Of a stretch of 64,000 bases of DNA, positions 1-9,755 are shown in pieces. Position 1 is the first letter of the stretch; the number at the start of each line of letters is the position of its first letter. Position numbers and translations under genes: made by a program. The DNA is from Diplonema papillatum (Eukaryota > Euglenozoa > Diplonemea > Diplonemida > Diplonemidae). The notes below the pieces were generated by a model. The model was not told where the DNA came from, ran no database searches, and saw nothing but the letters and a program-made list of their open reading frames with translations. The stretch is from the NCBI GenBank assembly GCA_030068145.1, contig JAPJBO010000494.1, positions 103,636 through 167,635 on the forward strand, in the 5' to 3' direction.

Positions 1-1
1 C

Positions 2-1747
2 GAGCTGCTTTCATCGACGGATGAATCCGACCCAGTTAATTCCGGAACAACTGCCATTGTGTCCATTCCGTTGATTGTCAACACGAAGGATGATATTACT
101 ACTCAAGCAGACACTGAAATGCCCGCCGGTGGGCCTGGTCAAGGGCTGAAAGCGATGGTAATTCAACCGAATGCGGTCACCCGTTCCGCGCTGTGCCACT
201 ACTTGTGGAACAAGAAATACGCGGTGTCCGTAGCTTCAGTAATGGACGACGCACCCGACTTCAGCAACATCGACGTGCTCATCACGAACACGGAGGACAA
301 CGACTTCACCGATGACTTCTTTGAAAACATCAAGACACCGCACCTGCACCTCGTCCTCACTGCGTACCAGCCGACGGCCGACTTCAAGAAGCTGCTGAGT
401 GACAACGGAGTCTTCCTTCTGCCGCTGCCCCTCCAACCGCTCCAAGTCGCGCAAGTTCTTGCAAGGGTCGAAGAAAGCGTGTCCAAGGCAAAGGCTGAGA
501 GAGACCGCATCGAGAACATCCGGAGAGCTTTCAGAGTGGAAGAAACCGGCAGCTGCCCGTGGGAGCGGAAGCGAAAACTCGGCACCGGCGCTTTCGGTGA
601 TGTGTACGAGGCTATCGATCGGATCACGAAGGGCACAATGGCTGTCAAGATCCTGAGGGTGCACAACAAGGAGGAAGAGTTGATCAACGAAGTGCAGCTG
701 ATGTCGAAGCTCCAACACCCGAACATCATCCACTACTTCCACTCGCAGCTCGAGTGCAACAGCGAAGGGACGAACCAGGTGCTTATTTTCATGGAATTCG
801 CCGATGGCGGGTCCCTTCTAGACGTCGTCCAGAAACAGGGCATCGTAGGCGAGGAACGCGCCTCGCAATTCATAGCAGACATCATCAAAGGCGTTGCCTA
901 CCTGCACTCCCAGAACGTCATCCACCGCGATATCAAAACGGCGAACATCCTCATCGTAAACCGCGTGGAGACGCAGGAGCAGGTCTGCAAGGTCACCGAC
1001 TTTGGCACCGCGAAAGAGTTGGCCCCGATAGAATCCGGCGCTGAAGGCGATGGATTGGCACGCTCGCTCAAAGGAACGCCGAATTTCATGGCGCCCGAGG
1101 TTATGAACGAGGAGCCGTACGATTCGAAAGCAGATGTTTGGTCCATCGGCTGCGTCCTCCTTGAGCTTGTCACTGGCAAACCGCCATTCTCACACATATC
1201 CGAGAACCCTTGGAACGTGATTCGTTACGTCTGCTCGTTGAAGGTGTCGACGGATCCTGACAACCCGACCCCTGTGAACTACGGCACGGCCAAGCTGTTG
1301 CAAGTAATCGTCATCTTCCTACAGGCCACGGTGATGGTTAACCCGGCGGACCGTTTGCCGTGCACGGAGCTCAGCAACCAGCCTTTTGTGTCGCATCTCA
1401 ACGGGGGCGGGCAGCGCTACCGCGATTTGCTGCGCGGGTGCAAACGGGCGTCGTTGGGCGGCACCGCGAACCGAGCAACCCCGGCGCGAGTCACCTTCGG
1501 AGACAAGTGGGGCGAAAACAACCAACAGAAGGATGAAGAACCGCGGGAGGAAGTGGGCAAGGACGACGCCTCCGACTTCAGCGGCTGGGGCTCCGACGGA
1601 GATGACAAGGTCGAAGAAGAGCAACCCCATCTCCACCCAGGCGGCGACGCCAGTACGTCGGGCAACAAGTCGCGCTTCGCGCGCTGGCGGGCCAGCTTCG
1701 AGGGACACCCACTGCCCCTCGAAAATTGGCAGGGGTTGGACTCCTGA
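2..1747 (+). CDS. Protein kinase, STE11/MAPKKK-like, with N-terminal degenerate receiver domain (5' partial)
   Basis: The frame is open to the left edge of the window and has no ATG before position 118, so the 5' end is missing rather than starting at the GTG at 59. Positions ~155-490 read like a response-regulator receiver fold: a beta strand and helix after 'KAMVIQPN', a third strand 'DVLITN' where the usual phospho-Asp position is Asn, a 'LTAY' strand with the conserved Thr, and a final 'LPLPL' where the family has Lys-Pro. It is therefore probably a non-phosphorylatable pseudo-receiver. From ~575 a complete kinase domain follows: glycine loop GTGAFG, ATP-binding Lys in MAVKIL (647-649), catalytic HRDIKTANIL (~925), DFG (~999) and GTPNFMAPE (~1075). 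The C-terminus is acidic and low complexity. Ser/Thr kinase activity is well supported; the STE11 assignment rests on the HRDIK..N and APE-region signatures. Substrate unknown. Confidence 0.85.
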   Translation, partial: ELLSSTDESDPVNSGTTAIVSIPLIVNTKDDITTQADTEMPAGGPGQGLKAMVIQPNAVTRSALCHYLWNKKYAVSVASVMDDAPDFSNIDVLITNTEDNDFTDDFFENIKTPHLHLVLTAYQPTADFKKLLSDNGVFLLPLPLQPLQVAQVLARVEESVSKAKAERDRIENIRRAFRVEETGSCPWERKRKLGTGAFGDVYEAIDRITKGTMAVKILRVHNKEEELINEVQLMSKLQHPNIIHYFHSQLECNSEGTNQVLIFMEFADGGSLLDVVQKQGIVGEERASQFIADIIKGVAYLHSQNVIHRDIKTANILIVNRVETQEQVCKVTDFGTAKELAPIESGAEGDGLARSLKGTPNFMAPEVMNEEPYDSKADVWSIGCVLLELVTGKPPFSHISENPWNVIRYVCSLKVSTDPDNPTPVNYGTAKLLQVIVIFLQATVMVNPADRLPCTELSNQPFVSHLNGGGQRYRDLLRGCKRASLGGTANRATPARVTFGDKWGENNQQKDEEPREEVGKDDASDFSGWGSDGDDKVEEEQPHLHPGGDASTSGNKSRFARWRASFEGHPLPLENWQGLDS

Positions 1748-2398
1748 GCGGGGCCCTTCTACGAGTCAACCAGCTCCTACAGTTTCTACATGGCAAATCA
1801 AGAAAGTTCCTCGAATATCCGTAGATTCAAATCCGTAGGTCACAGTACAGTACCCAACCAGTTCCTATAGGGGCAAGTTAGAAAGTTCCGAAGCCTCATT
1901 TTGAATCTGTGTGGAGGGTTGCAACCCGAGAAACCCTAACCACTTGTGGTAAACACTTGCAGTATACATATGCGGCAGCCTGTCAGTCTGATGACGATGT
2001 ACACGACAAACCTTTGCTTGCAGAGCGTTTGCACCCGCCTGACGGACCAATAGCATGAGTTGCTGCTCGCGCCTCCATCTTCTTTTTAGCCGTTTCGCTT
2101 ACCTCTTTTCTGCCCCGCTCTTCCGAGCCGTGGGACGGAAAAGCGGCACCAAATTGTGTTGAGAAATATTTCCTCCATTATGCCTTTCGCCTCATCATCA
2201 TCAGGCTTGCAAAAAACCCGTGGGCTCCGTGTGTTCGCTGCGGAGTTCAGGTTCCTGTTGTCACACTTGGCTCCCGTGTAGCAGGCTTTCCCCGGTGCTC
2301 GCAAAATGGGAGGTGCTGCTGCTCACGTCCTGAAGTAGTCGCGCTGATACCTGATTCCAAAAGGTGAACCAAATAGGAAAGCAGCCCCTCACGGCCAC
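1748..2398. other. Intergenic region
   Basis: About 650 bases between the kinase stop and the RING gene. No convincing coding exon, RNA gene or repeat was seen on either strand. It presumably holds the kinase 3' UTR and the 5' leader/trans-splice acceptor of the next gene, but no single acceptor stands out. Confidence 0.6.
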
Positions 2399-3629
2399 AT
2401 GGACGTATCGAACCCAGCCGCATTGGTACGACGCCCGGACGGCAGCGATGGGCTGCACTTCAAGGTGTGCTGCAATGCGTGCTGCGCTGAGCTGAACAAC
2501 CCCGAGGGAGTCATGACCAGCTGCCGGCACTTCTTCTGCGTTGTGTGCGCGCGCCAGCTCGACCCCCGCGCTGGCAGCGCCCCATCGTGCCCCAAGTGTC
2601 GAGCACCGTGCAAGGTTATCCGCCTCCGGAACCTGCCGCAAGAGGTCCGCGAGATGCTGACCATAGACATTGTCCAGTTCACCATCGCTACGGCGCAGAG
2701 CATCCAGTGGCAATTCATGCAGAATCTGCTCGCTCTGCAGCAGAAACGTCGGCTTCTCGACAACGTTCGCAAGCAGCACGCGCTTGTGCATAAGAAGGTG
2801 CGCCCCCCGCCCGCCCTATTCATCCGTGCAGATTTCCGAGCGCTATCCCTCGGGGCAATTGTCTGCGGGGGAGCAATCCCGGGCGGTCTTGGACCATGCG
2901 TCTGACTGCTCTCAGCCAAACGCTATTGACGACTCTCTTTTAGCATCTTAGCGGCCCGGGCGCAGCGAAAACGAAGGCTCGCGGCTGTATTTCTTGTAGT
3001 AACACCAGCGTTGTACACACGAAAAAGAGAACGCTGGCAGCGTGTTTGGAAGAAGATTAGCCTACCGATCATATTCGCTCACGAACAAGCCAATCCTTCC
3101 CCAGCACGTACAAACAAACACACGCATACATACTAATTGCAGAAGTCGGTTTGTCAAATTGACCTTTGGGAAACCCGGTGTGCACATGCACCCCCCACCA
3201 CACATACAGCTGGCGCAGCAGGTGCAGGAAGCAGCGCATCTAGACAAGAAGATAGCGCAGCTGAAGCAGTATTCGAGGGGCACCGCAGGCGGCGTCGGGA
3301 GGTCGGCCCCCCATTTGCAGTCAGCCCGCAACGACACGCAGCAAACGTCGTACTCGTGGCTGCCGGAGACACCGCGCGCACCTCAAACCTCAGCTCAAGA
3401 CGGGCTCGCCGACTCAGTCTCCTTGTTTGCGACCCACACTCCGCGCATGCCCGGCAACGACATGTCGGCACCAAGGCAGAACCACTCGTTCCTGGGGACC
3501 CCGCGAGGCACGCAACAGGGGGCCCAAGGCTTCCTTTCTTCGGCGGCGAACGGGCTCTTCTCCGCCAATCACCGGCCAGGCACCACAGGCACCACGTTCA
3601 CCAACATTATGAACAATGTCGGTCTTTGA
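2399..3629 (+). CDS. RING-finger coiled-coil protein of the RNF212/Zip3/HEI10 type (two exons)
   Basis: Proposed exons are 2399-2797 and 3210-3629, with a phase-0 intron starting GTGCGC and ending CATACAG; the joined product is 272 residues. The RING has CxxC (C25, C28), CxHxxCxxC (C42, H44, C47, C50) and CPKC (C64, C67), followed at once by 'RAPCK', which resembles the 'KAPCR' that follows the RING in RNF212. Splicing makes a long coiled coil continuous (about residues 95-165: ...LVHKK joined to LAQQVQ...). The tail is Ser/Thr/Gly-rich. Known members of this family are SUMO/ubiquitin E3 ligases that stabilise crossover sites in meiosis. The architecture (short N-terminal RING, coiled coil, Ser-rich tail) fits; the meiotic role is inference. 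The end of the gene lies in a 100-bp tandem duplication. Confidence 0.65.
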
Positions 3630-3784
3630 GCACACATTGCAAGCCTCTTCAAAATGAACCGGTTATGTGCTGGTTGCTGTCAATGAAGGCACCACGTTCA
3701 CCAACAACTGCGACCAACGTCGGTCTTGAACACACATTGCAAACCTCTTCAAAGTGGACCAGTCAGTGCTGGTTGCGGTCTTTG
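3587..3784 (+). repeat. 100-bp imperfect tandem duplication across the stop codon of the RING gene
   Basis: Two copies offset by exactly 100 bases: 'accacgttca' at 3591 and 3691, and 'cacacattgc' at 3631 and 3731. Copy 1 contains the last codons and TGA of the RING gene; copy 2 is 3' UTR and has diverged at several positions. Confidence 0.9.
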
Positions 3785-4620
3785 ACACACAGTACCTTTT
3801 GAAGCGGTGATTGTGACCGCTATTACAGTCTCTGCGGTCAAAAACTGACGGGTCAGAGTTGCCGTCAGAAGCATGGCTGATCCACAGTGTAAGTCCCGTA
3901 GTCCTGGGGAGTCGGTACACAACACGCGGGTGGCGGATGGCAATCTTGACCCCTCTTTCACCTTTTTTTTTCTGGCACGGGTGCCGCCTTGCACCGCGCC
4001 GTCCATCTCTCATGCTTCGTTGCCAGTCGCGAGAAGCTCAAAGTAAATGAATGTCCAAGACATTTCCACCCCCTGCCTGCCTCTTTGTTCCTGCGTTCCA
4101 ACTGGACAACCTACAAGAGACCGAGGCTTTGCGGCAAGCCTAATAATCGCTGTGACGGCATCGGTTTTTTGCATCACCCAGGCTTGAGAATAGTAGCTGC
4201 ACCTTTTGAAGTTTCCTTTCATGGCCCGAGCAAAATCCCGTGTCATGCCCCGTGCCACAAACCGGTCGAGAAGTGACAGTGGGGGGAGAAGTGTGAGGCG
4301 GCCATGCACTTTACTTCACCGTACAGCGAATCTCTCGGTCAGGTCGTTTTTCTGTATCCCACACTGCGTGAAAGTCGCCCTCAGAAAATACTCGAGGGGC
4401 CGTTATGCTCGTTTTGACAGAGAAGCTAGAGGAGGAGAAACAATGCAACGGCAAACTGGGTCTTTTTTTGAACACTTGCGCCCGCAACTACAACTAAACC
4501 CATCTTTATCTGTGTTTCGTGTGGACTAGCACATTTGCCTCCTTGCTGGCTTGCACCAACTCAAAGTCGCGAGACCCACATGTATGGGTTAAAAAGGGTT
4601 CTTCCAGGGTTCTTTTAGAA
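3785..4620. other. Intergenic region
   Basis: No gene seen. Contains a short T-run near 3962-3971 followed by mixed sequence; short ORFs present on both strands lack family features. Confidence 0.55.
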
Positions 4621-4643
4621 TCCTTTCTTTCCTTCCATTGTAG
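4621..4643 (+). promoter_or_regulatory. Candidate trans-splice acceptor for the dihydropteridine reductase gene
   Basis: A pyrimidine-rich tract (tcctttctttccttcc) ends in TAG at 4641-4643, 52 bases before the first ATG of the downstream gene, with no ATG in between. In a trans-spliced polycistron this is where a spliced leader would be added. This is inference from context; no leader sequence is visible. Confidence 0.4.
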
Positions 4644-4695
4644 GCGATTGTTCTGAGCACCCTGCACACACGGGAGCACCTGCACTTTGAAAGCA

Positions 4696-5587
4696 ATGGC
4701 CATGAAAAGAGTAGTGGTGTACGGTGGGTCCGGCGCGCTGGGACGCGCAGTCGTGAAAAAGTTCGCGGCCGAGAAGTGGCAAGTCGTCAACGTCGACCTC
4801 GTCTCAAATGCGGACGCGAGCTTCGAAATCCTGGTCGATGACAGCCTCACGTGGAAGCACACCAGCGATCGCGTCTTGGCTATCACACGCGACGAACTGA
4901 AGGGCCAAAAGTTAGACGCCGTCGTCAACGTTGCAGGAGGCTGGGCGGGCGGCAACGCAGCCAGTCCAGAGTTCCTCGCAAGTGTAGATCTTATGTGGAA
5001 GCAGTCCGTGCATAGTTCGGTCATTGCGGCGCAGCTGGCAAGCGCTCATATGACTGATTCCGGGCTGTTGGTTCTCCCTGGAGCGGCAGCTGCTGCGCAA
5101 GGTGGGACGTCGTTCATGATCGGATACGGCATGGCCAAAGCAGCGGTTCACCATTTGGTCTCATCTCTGGCTCAACCAGACTCAGGACTGCCCACCGGCG
5201 CACGCGTCGTCGGTGTCCTGCCGTCGGTTATCGACACTCCGGGAAACCGCGCTGGAATGCCTGATGCCGACTTCACCTCGTGGACGCCTCCGGAGGCCAT
5301 TGCCGGTATGCCTCGCCTCGTTTCGCTTTTCTGCGCAAGAACACCAACATCGGACAAAAGGAAGCCGCTTTCTGGAGGAGGGGGGAGTTTTACCCTTTTC
5401 TCGGAGTCACCGCAGGGTTCGATGTCCGGAAAACGTGGGATTATGTTCGGAAATCTAGTTTTACGCACCATGCCTTCACACAGAGTCGATCTTTTCCTGG
5501 ACGAGCAACGCGCCTGACAACGGAGCGCTGGTGGCGTTCAACACGGCCGCAGGAAAAACCACGACCGAGAAAGTTTCTCACGCGTGA
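4696..5587 (+). CDS. QDPR: Dihydropteridine reductase (quinonoid), two exons
   Basis: Exons 4696-5305 and 5484-5587; the intron starts GTATGC and ends CACACAG and splits a Glu codon. The joined product is 237 residues, close to the roughly 240 of animal QDPR. It is an SDR enzyme that regenerates tetrahydrobiopterin from quinonoid dihydrobiopterin with NAD(P)H. Visible features: Rossmann motif YGGSGALG at the N-terminus, NVAGGWAGGNA, the DLMWKQS helix, and the catalytic YGMAK (Tyr-x-x-x-Lys), then the family's DTPxNR and SSWTP-type segment. Exon 2 restores the conserved C-terminus (PDNGALVAFNT), which the unspliced frame lacks. The TTG at 4687 is not used as start; ATG 4696 is the first in frame, and a second ATG follows two codons later. 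In a flagellate without a biogenic-amine pathway the likely role is pterin recycling. Confidence 0.93.
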
Positions 5588-6320
5588 TAAAGGCGCCCCC
5601 CAGCTGCAATCCAGCGACTGGCGGGTGCTACCCGCTTTGCTCAGCACCAGCACTTGCTCAGCACCAGCACCAGCAGGGGTAACAAATAGGAAAACGTCCA
5701 ATGCTCCTGGCCATGAGCAACAGAAACTCGGTAGTGGTATTTTTCCCTCATTCGTCTGCGTACTCTTTGGACCATTGCTTGTCCTCACCTAACCTTGCCT
5801 GACAGATGAGTGGAACTATACTGCACTGGCCAAATGCAGAGCTTCCGTACTGCAAGAGCAAGTACGAAACTCTCGGTATCCACGTGTCGCACATCGCACA
5901 GTAAAGAGGAGGGTCAGCGAGCTGCGCTTTATGAGCCCGCATGAGACGTGCATTGCTTGGCGCTCAGCTCCCGCACTGCCTGCCTCATCTCCCTACCCGG
6001 GTTGATATGGTGAAAAATAATTGCGCCGCCTCTCTTTGCCCTCCCCCAGGAACCAGCCTGCATCCCCCAACCGCTCACCGGTTGGGTTGGCGATGCTTGC
6101 CGGCTTTCCATTACATCGATCCGCCGGAGTCCGTTTGGCTTACGGTCAGGCTCTTGTTCTCCCCGAAGCAAGGGCGCTGCGCTGTCCCACCGACTATTGT
6201 CGTGCACACTGGCAAAAAGAACTTTAACTCTAAAAAAGAAGCCAAAACGGCGAGAATTTAGCGCGAGAAAGGCCACGCGCACTGAGTAAAAAGAAAACGT
6301 TATCACAAGCGCCCGCCGTT
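5588..6320. other. Intergenic region
   Basis: No gene seen. A short 'cagcaccag' reiteration lies at ~5640-5665. The remainder has only short unconvincing ORFs. Confidence 0.55.
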
Positions 6321-6345
6321 CCCCCCCCCCCCCCCCCCCCCGCAG
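6321..6345 (+). repeat. Poly-C run (21 C) followed by GCAG
   Basis: A homopolymer of 21 C (6321-6341) is directly followed by GCAG and then an ATG at 6346. The arrangement matches a pyrimidine tract plus AG acceptor abutting a start codon, but a simple homopolymer expansion is equally possible. Confidence 0.85.
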
Positions 6346-6606
6346 ATGGCAAACGCGCAAACTTCGCTAATAAAGGAAGAGAAACGTTCGAAAGTCGGCG
6401 CGATCGGCAGACTGCTACACGCTTGTCTCGTCTTTCCCCTGCCTTCGGTTACAGCATCAAAGGTGTGCTGGATGTGCTGGGTGTGCTCGCGTTGTGCAGA
6501 ATGGAAAGGCATCCGGAGCAACCTGGGAAATCATCGGGCGGGGCTCCTCAATTTGATAGAAGCTGAGAGCAAAATACGAAGCATCCGGCAGCAGCGAGCG
6601 GGTTGA
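6346..6606 (+). CDS. Small ORF after poly-C/AG, hypothetical (86 aa)
   Basis: An ATG-initiated ORF begins immediately after the AG that ends the poly-C tract. The product has a basic, Lys/Glu-rich N-terminus, a central hydrophobic/Cys stretch (residues ~22-46, with three Trp and four Cys) and a polar C-terminus. I do not recognise a family. Position relative to a possible trans-splice acceptor is the only argument that it is real; it could be chance. Confidence 0.2.
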   Translation: MANAQTSLIKEEKRSKVGAIGRLLHACLVFPLPSVTASKVCWMCWVCSRCAEWKGIRSNLGNHRAGLLNLIEAESKIRSIRQQRAG

Positions 6607-7026
6607 TATCTGTAACGACACGTCCTCTGATTTGGGATAGTTCTCGGCGTGAATGCGTCGAATTTGTCCCAATGGAAGACGCCTCGCATTGCACTGTCGT
6701 CTCTGTACGAACGAGACCGGGTCTTCATCCTAACATTCAATGATAAACCCGAAGACAGAGCCTACCGTTTCATCTTTGCACCGGGCTGTCGGGTTAGAGC
6801 ACGAGAGACTTCAATGCGAGTGTTTCTCAGCGAAACAACCCCCCGTCTTTTCTACGAGTAAACACTATACTGTTGATCTCGACTGGTTTGAAGCTTAGTT
6901 CATGTTTGTGAACCGTGTCCTTGGGGTACGAAAACACATTCATACACAAGAATATATTGCGCGCGATTCATGCGGAAAAGAAGCCAACAGGTGCGGGAAC
7001 ACACCTTTACGAAAAGAAGCACCAAA
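6607..7026. other. Intergenic region upstream of esterase A
   Basis: No gene or repeat recognised. An in-frame ATG lies at 6970, upstream of the preferred esterase start, but it would place 19 basic residues before the signal peptide. Confidence 0.5.
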
Positions 7027-8649
7027 ATGCGAACTTTTGCAACCTTAGCTCTGGTGCTGGTGCCCCTGGTGCTGGGTCAGACGACTGTGGTGCAAACGAA
7101 GCACGGAGTTGTGCAGGGCCGCGTTAACAATGTGACGGGCTCGCAGTACTTCTTTGGCATCCCATTCGCTGCGCCTCCTGTAGGCGCTCTCCGGTTTGCC
7201 CCGCCGCAGGACGCACACAACTGGACAGGCGTCAAAGTGTTGCCGGACGAACCCGAGCCTGAGTGCGCACAGTCGAACAACGGCAGTGCTGTACACGGCC
7301 AGGAAGACTGCTTAACGCTTGATGTGTATCGACCCAGCAACGCGGCGCAAGGCGACAAACTGCCGGTGCTGGCGTGGATTTATGGAGGAGCCTTCGTGCT
7401 CGGGTCTGATGACGACGGCAACAGCTACAATGGCCAGTCGTTCGCGGCGTACCAGAATGTGGTTGTGGTGGCGATGAACTACCGGGTCGGGTCCCTCGGC
7501 TTCCTGGCGCTGGACTCGCTGTTCAAGGAGCACAACACCACCGGAAACTACGCGCTGCTCGACCAGCAGTTCGGGCTGAAATGGATCAGCGAGAACATCG
7601 CCGCGTTTGGCGGCGATCCGGACAAAGTCACCATCTTCGGCGAGAGTGCTGGCGGCTGCTCGGTGGTGGCCCAGCTGGCCATGCCGGGGTCGCAACAGTA
7701 CTTCCGCGCCGCTATTGCAGAGAGTTCGATGCCAGTGAATGATATAACGTGGTCGAGCTACGAGAACGCGACTGCCTTCGGCAGTTTGTTTGCTGAGCAC
7801 ATCGGCTGCGGGTCTGTCGAAAACCAGACGCAGTGCCTGCGCGACCTTCCGGTTGAACTCGCGTTGGAGCACTCTCTCGACTGGAGGCGGTTGTACCCCA
7901 AAGGCATTGAAGAAGTCGCCCCTCGCATGATGCCTGTCATTCCTTACTTTCCGGTCATCGACGGGACTACAATTCCCCTGGCTCCGATCGATCTGGCGGC
8001 TGCCGGCAAGTTCCCGGACAAGCCGTTCCTCATCGGAACAAACAAGAACGAGGGCACCGTGTTCTCAGAGCTCACTCCGCTGATCGTCAACACCTTCCCC
8101 CCTGTTGTGTTTCCTCTGGACAAGAGAGGCTATGACGCCACACTCGCCCACTTCTTCAACGCGTCCGTTCAAGAGAAGGCGCGAGCCTTCTACAGCAGCG
8201 AGCTCACGTACACCGGAGCCATCAACACGCTCATCCGAGATTACATGTTCACTTGCCCGACCCGTGCTTTGCTTCGCAGCATTCAGCAGAACACTCCAAA
8301 CCGCACGCAGGCACTGTTCACGTACCAGTTCCGTCCTGACTTGCACGACGTGTACCTTGGCGACTACCACTCATCGGAAATCCCATTCGTGTTCAACTTG
8401 TCCAAGCCCACGTGGACCCCCGCCCTTTTCAAACTTGCAGACACGATGCACTCATACTGGGCCTCGATGGCCCGCGACGGCGCGCCGAACTGCCCGTCTT
8501 GTCCGGTGTGGAAGCCGTACTCTTACAACAAAACCACGGACACCGACAATTTCCTCGCGCTCGAAACTCCGGCGCCGACCAACGAGCAGAACCTGCTCCA
8601 GGCTAACTGCGACTTCTGGGACTCGATCGGTTACAGCCAGAACCCGTGA
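7027..8649 (+). CDS. Secreted type-B carboxylesterase A
   Basis: Uninterrupted 540-residue product of the carboxylesterase/cholinesterase (alpha/beta hydrolase) family, the usual family length. ATG 7027 is preferred over 6970 because it begins a typical signal peptide (MRTF + hydrophobic core ending LVLGQ). Family features in order: YFFGIPFAAPPVG, the EDCL..DVYRP motif, oxyanion-hole segment YGGAF, nucleophile elbow GESAGG (Ser207), acidic residue in NKNEGT (Glu342) and catalytic His in DYHSSEIPF (His448). Spacing matches the Ser/Glu/His triad of cholinesterases. Several N-glycosylation sequons (for example NNVT, HNTT, ENAT) fit secretion or surface location. It is expected to hydrolyse carboxylic esters; the substrate cannot be read from sequence. 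A paralogue lies directly downstream. Confidence 0.92.
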   Translation: MRTFATLALVLVPLVLGQTTVVQTKHGVVQGRVNNVTGSQYFFGIPFAAPPVGALRFAPPQDAHNWTGVKVLPDEPEPECAQSNNGSAVHGQEDCLTLDVYRPSNAAQGDKLPVLAWIYGGAFVLGSDDDGNSYNGQSFAAYQNVVVVAMNYRVGSLGFLALDSLFKEHNTTGNYALLDQQFGLKWISENIAAFGGDPDKVTIFGESAGGCSVVAQLAMPGSQQYFRAAIAESSMPVNDITWSSYENATAFGSLFAEHIGCGSVENQTQCLRDLPVELALEHSLDWRRLYPKGIEEVAPRMMPVIPYFPVIDGTTIPLAPIDLAAAGKFPDKPFLIGTNKNEGTVFSELTPLIVNTFPPVVFPLDKRGYDATLAHFFNASVQEKARAFYSSELTYTGAINTLIRDYMFTCPTRALLRSIQQNTPNRTQALFTYQFRPDLHDVYLGDYHSSEIPFVFNLSKPTWTPALFKLADTMHSYWASMARDGAPNCPSCPVWKPYSYNKTTDTDNFLALETPAPTNEQNLLQANCDFWDSIGYSQNP

Positions 8650-9755
8650 GTCACTGTGTGTCTGAGTTGATGGTGTGCGATAAACGAACAACTACCGGAA
8701 CTCAAACAATTTACTCCGCGCAAGCACACTCTGCCCCCTAGACTTGACAACGGCACGTAAATGGTTATTTGTTTCGACTCCGGGGGTGTGAAGGAAACCC
8801 CCAATTCCTGGAACAGAGCTCTGCAAAAACCAAGTAGTTGTCGTGAGTATTTCCCGGTTTTGAGATTTTCTCCGGTCTTTGACTACTTTCGGAACCTCTT
8901 TGGGTCCTGTACCCGTTAGAGGCACCACGAAGGCATTCGCCCTTTTTCACATCAGTTGTTCTGAACGTTGTCATATCCAACATTCTGCTAGCCAGCGGTT
9001 CTTTTTAAATGCAACATCTGCACTCCGAGTCCTGGTCAACCTTGCACCCTTGTTTTTGTGTCTAAATGCGATTTGTCAAGAACATCCATGGCAGCGTACT
9101 ATCCTACCCTGAGATTCGTGCCCTACAACCTGTTGCAAGTTTGATTTCACGCGATTTGCGCAGGTTGTATGGGGGTCTTCGAATTCTTCTTTGTTCTTTT
9201 CATGACACGCGTGTGCCCTACCAAAGCCCTCTTCCCTTCTCCCTACAACGGTTCTTGCTTCGAAAACAAATATACATGCCGGAATAACAGACTTTCTCTC
9301 TTGTCGTGCATCCCTCGCCTTCATTCGCATACCCTGCCGACAAATGGTTTTACGGGCAGCTGCTCCCAACAGACAACGACATACTGACTGATCCTGATCA
9401 GTCAGTATGTGATCATAGTATGTATTCGTAGCTGGAAGATCCTCTTGTCGCTCCTCTAGGCATGAGTCTGGTCTGAGCCATAGGTCTAGTCGTTTTGTTG
9501 AAAATAAAACCGCGTCGCGAAATACATGGTGCCAGGTTCGTTTGTAGATCTTTGTTAGATTAACCCTGTTGCCGCCGGCCAACGAAGGTCGCCAGGCTCA
9601 CTAACTCTAGGCAAAGAGTAGCAGCAAACAAAACTGGGTTTGAACACTTGATTCTTTAGGCCCGTTTCAATATAGCAGAAAGGCAAGGTCTTCGGACCAC
9701 AATTGTTCCAACGCAATCCCTATCCCTGCAGGCAGTGCAATACCACTCGTTGACA
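8650..9755. other. Intergenic region between the esterase paralogues
   Basis: About 1.1 kb with no supportable gene. It holds one perfect 14-bp inverted repeat (listed separately). The stretch before ATG 9756 ends in 'ctgcaggcag', a plausible acceptor for trans-splicing. Confidence 0.55.
9380..9409. repeat. Perfect 14-bp inverted repeat with 2-base loop
   Basis: Arms 9380-9393 (catactgactgatc) and 9396-9409 are exact reverse complements with CT between them. It lies between two same-strand paralogues, so it could mark a transcript-processing hairpin or a protein-binding palindrome; function unknown. Confidence 0.85.

Noticed and set aside
59-61. GTG as start of the kinase
   Set aside because: The frame is open to the window edge and GTG starts are not expected in a nuclear eukaryotic gene; the gene is 5' truncated.
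7312-7872. 186-residue minus-strand ORF inside esterase A
   Set aside because: Antisense shadow of a clearly coding region with conserved catalytic motifs on the plus strand.
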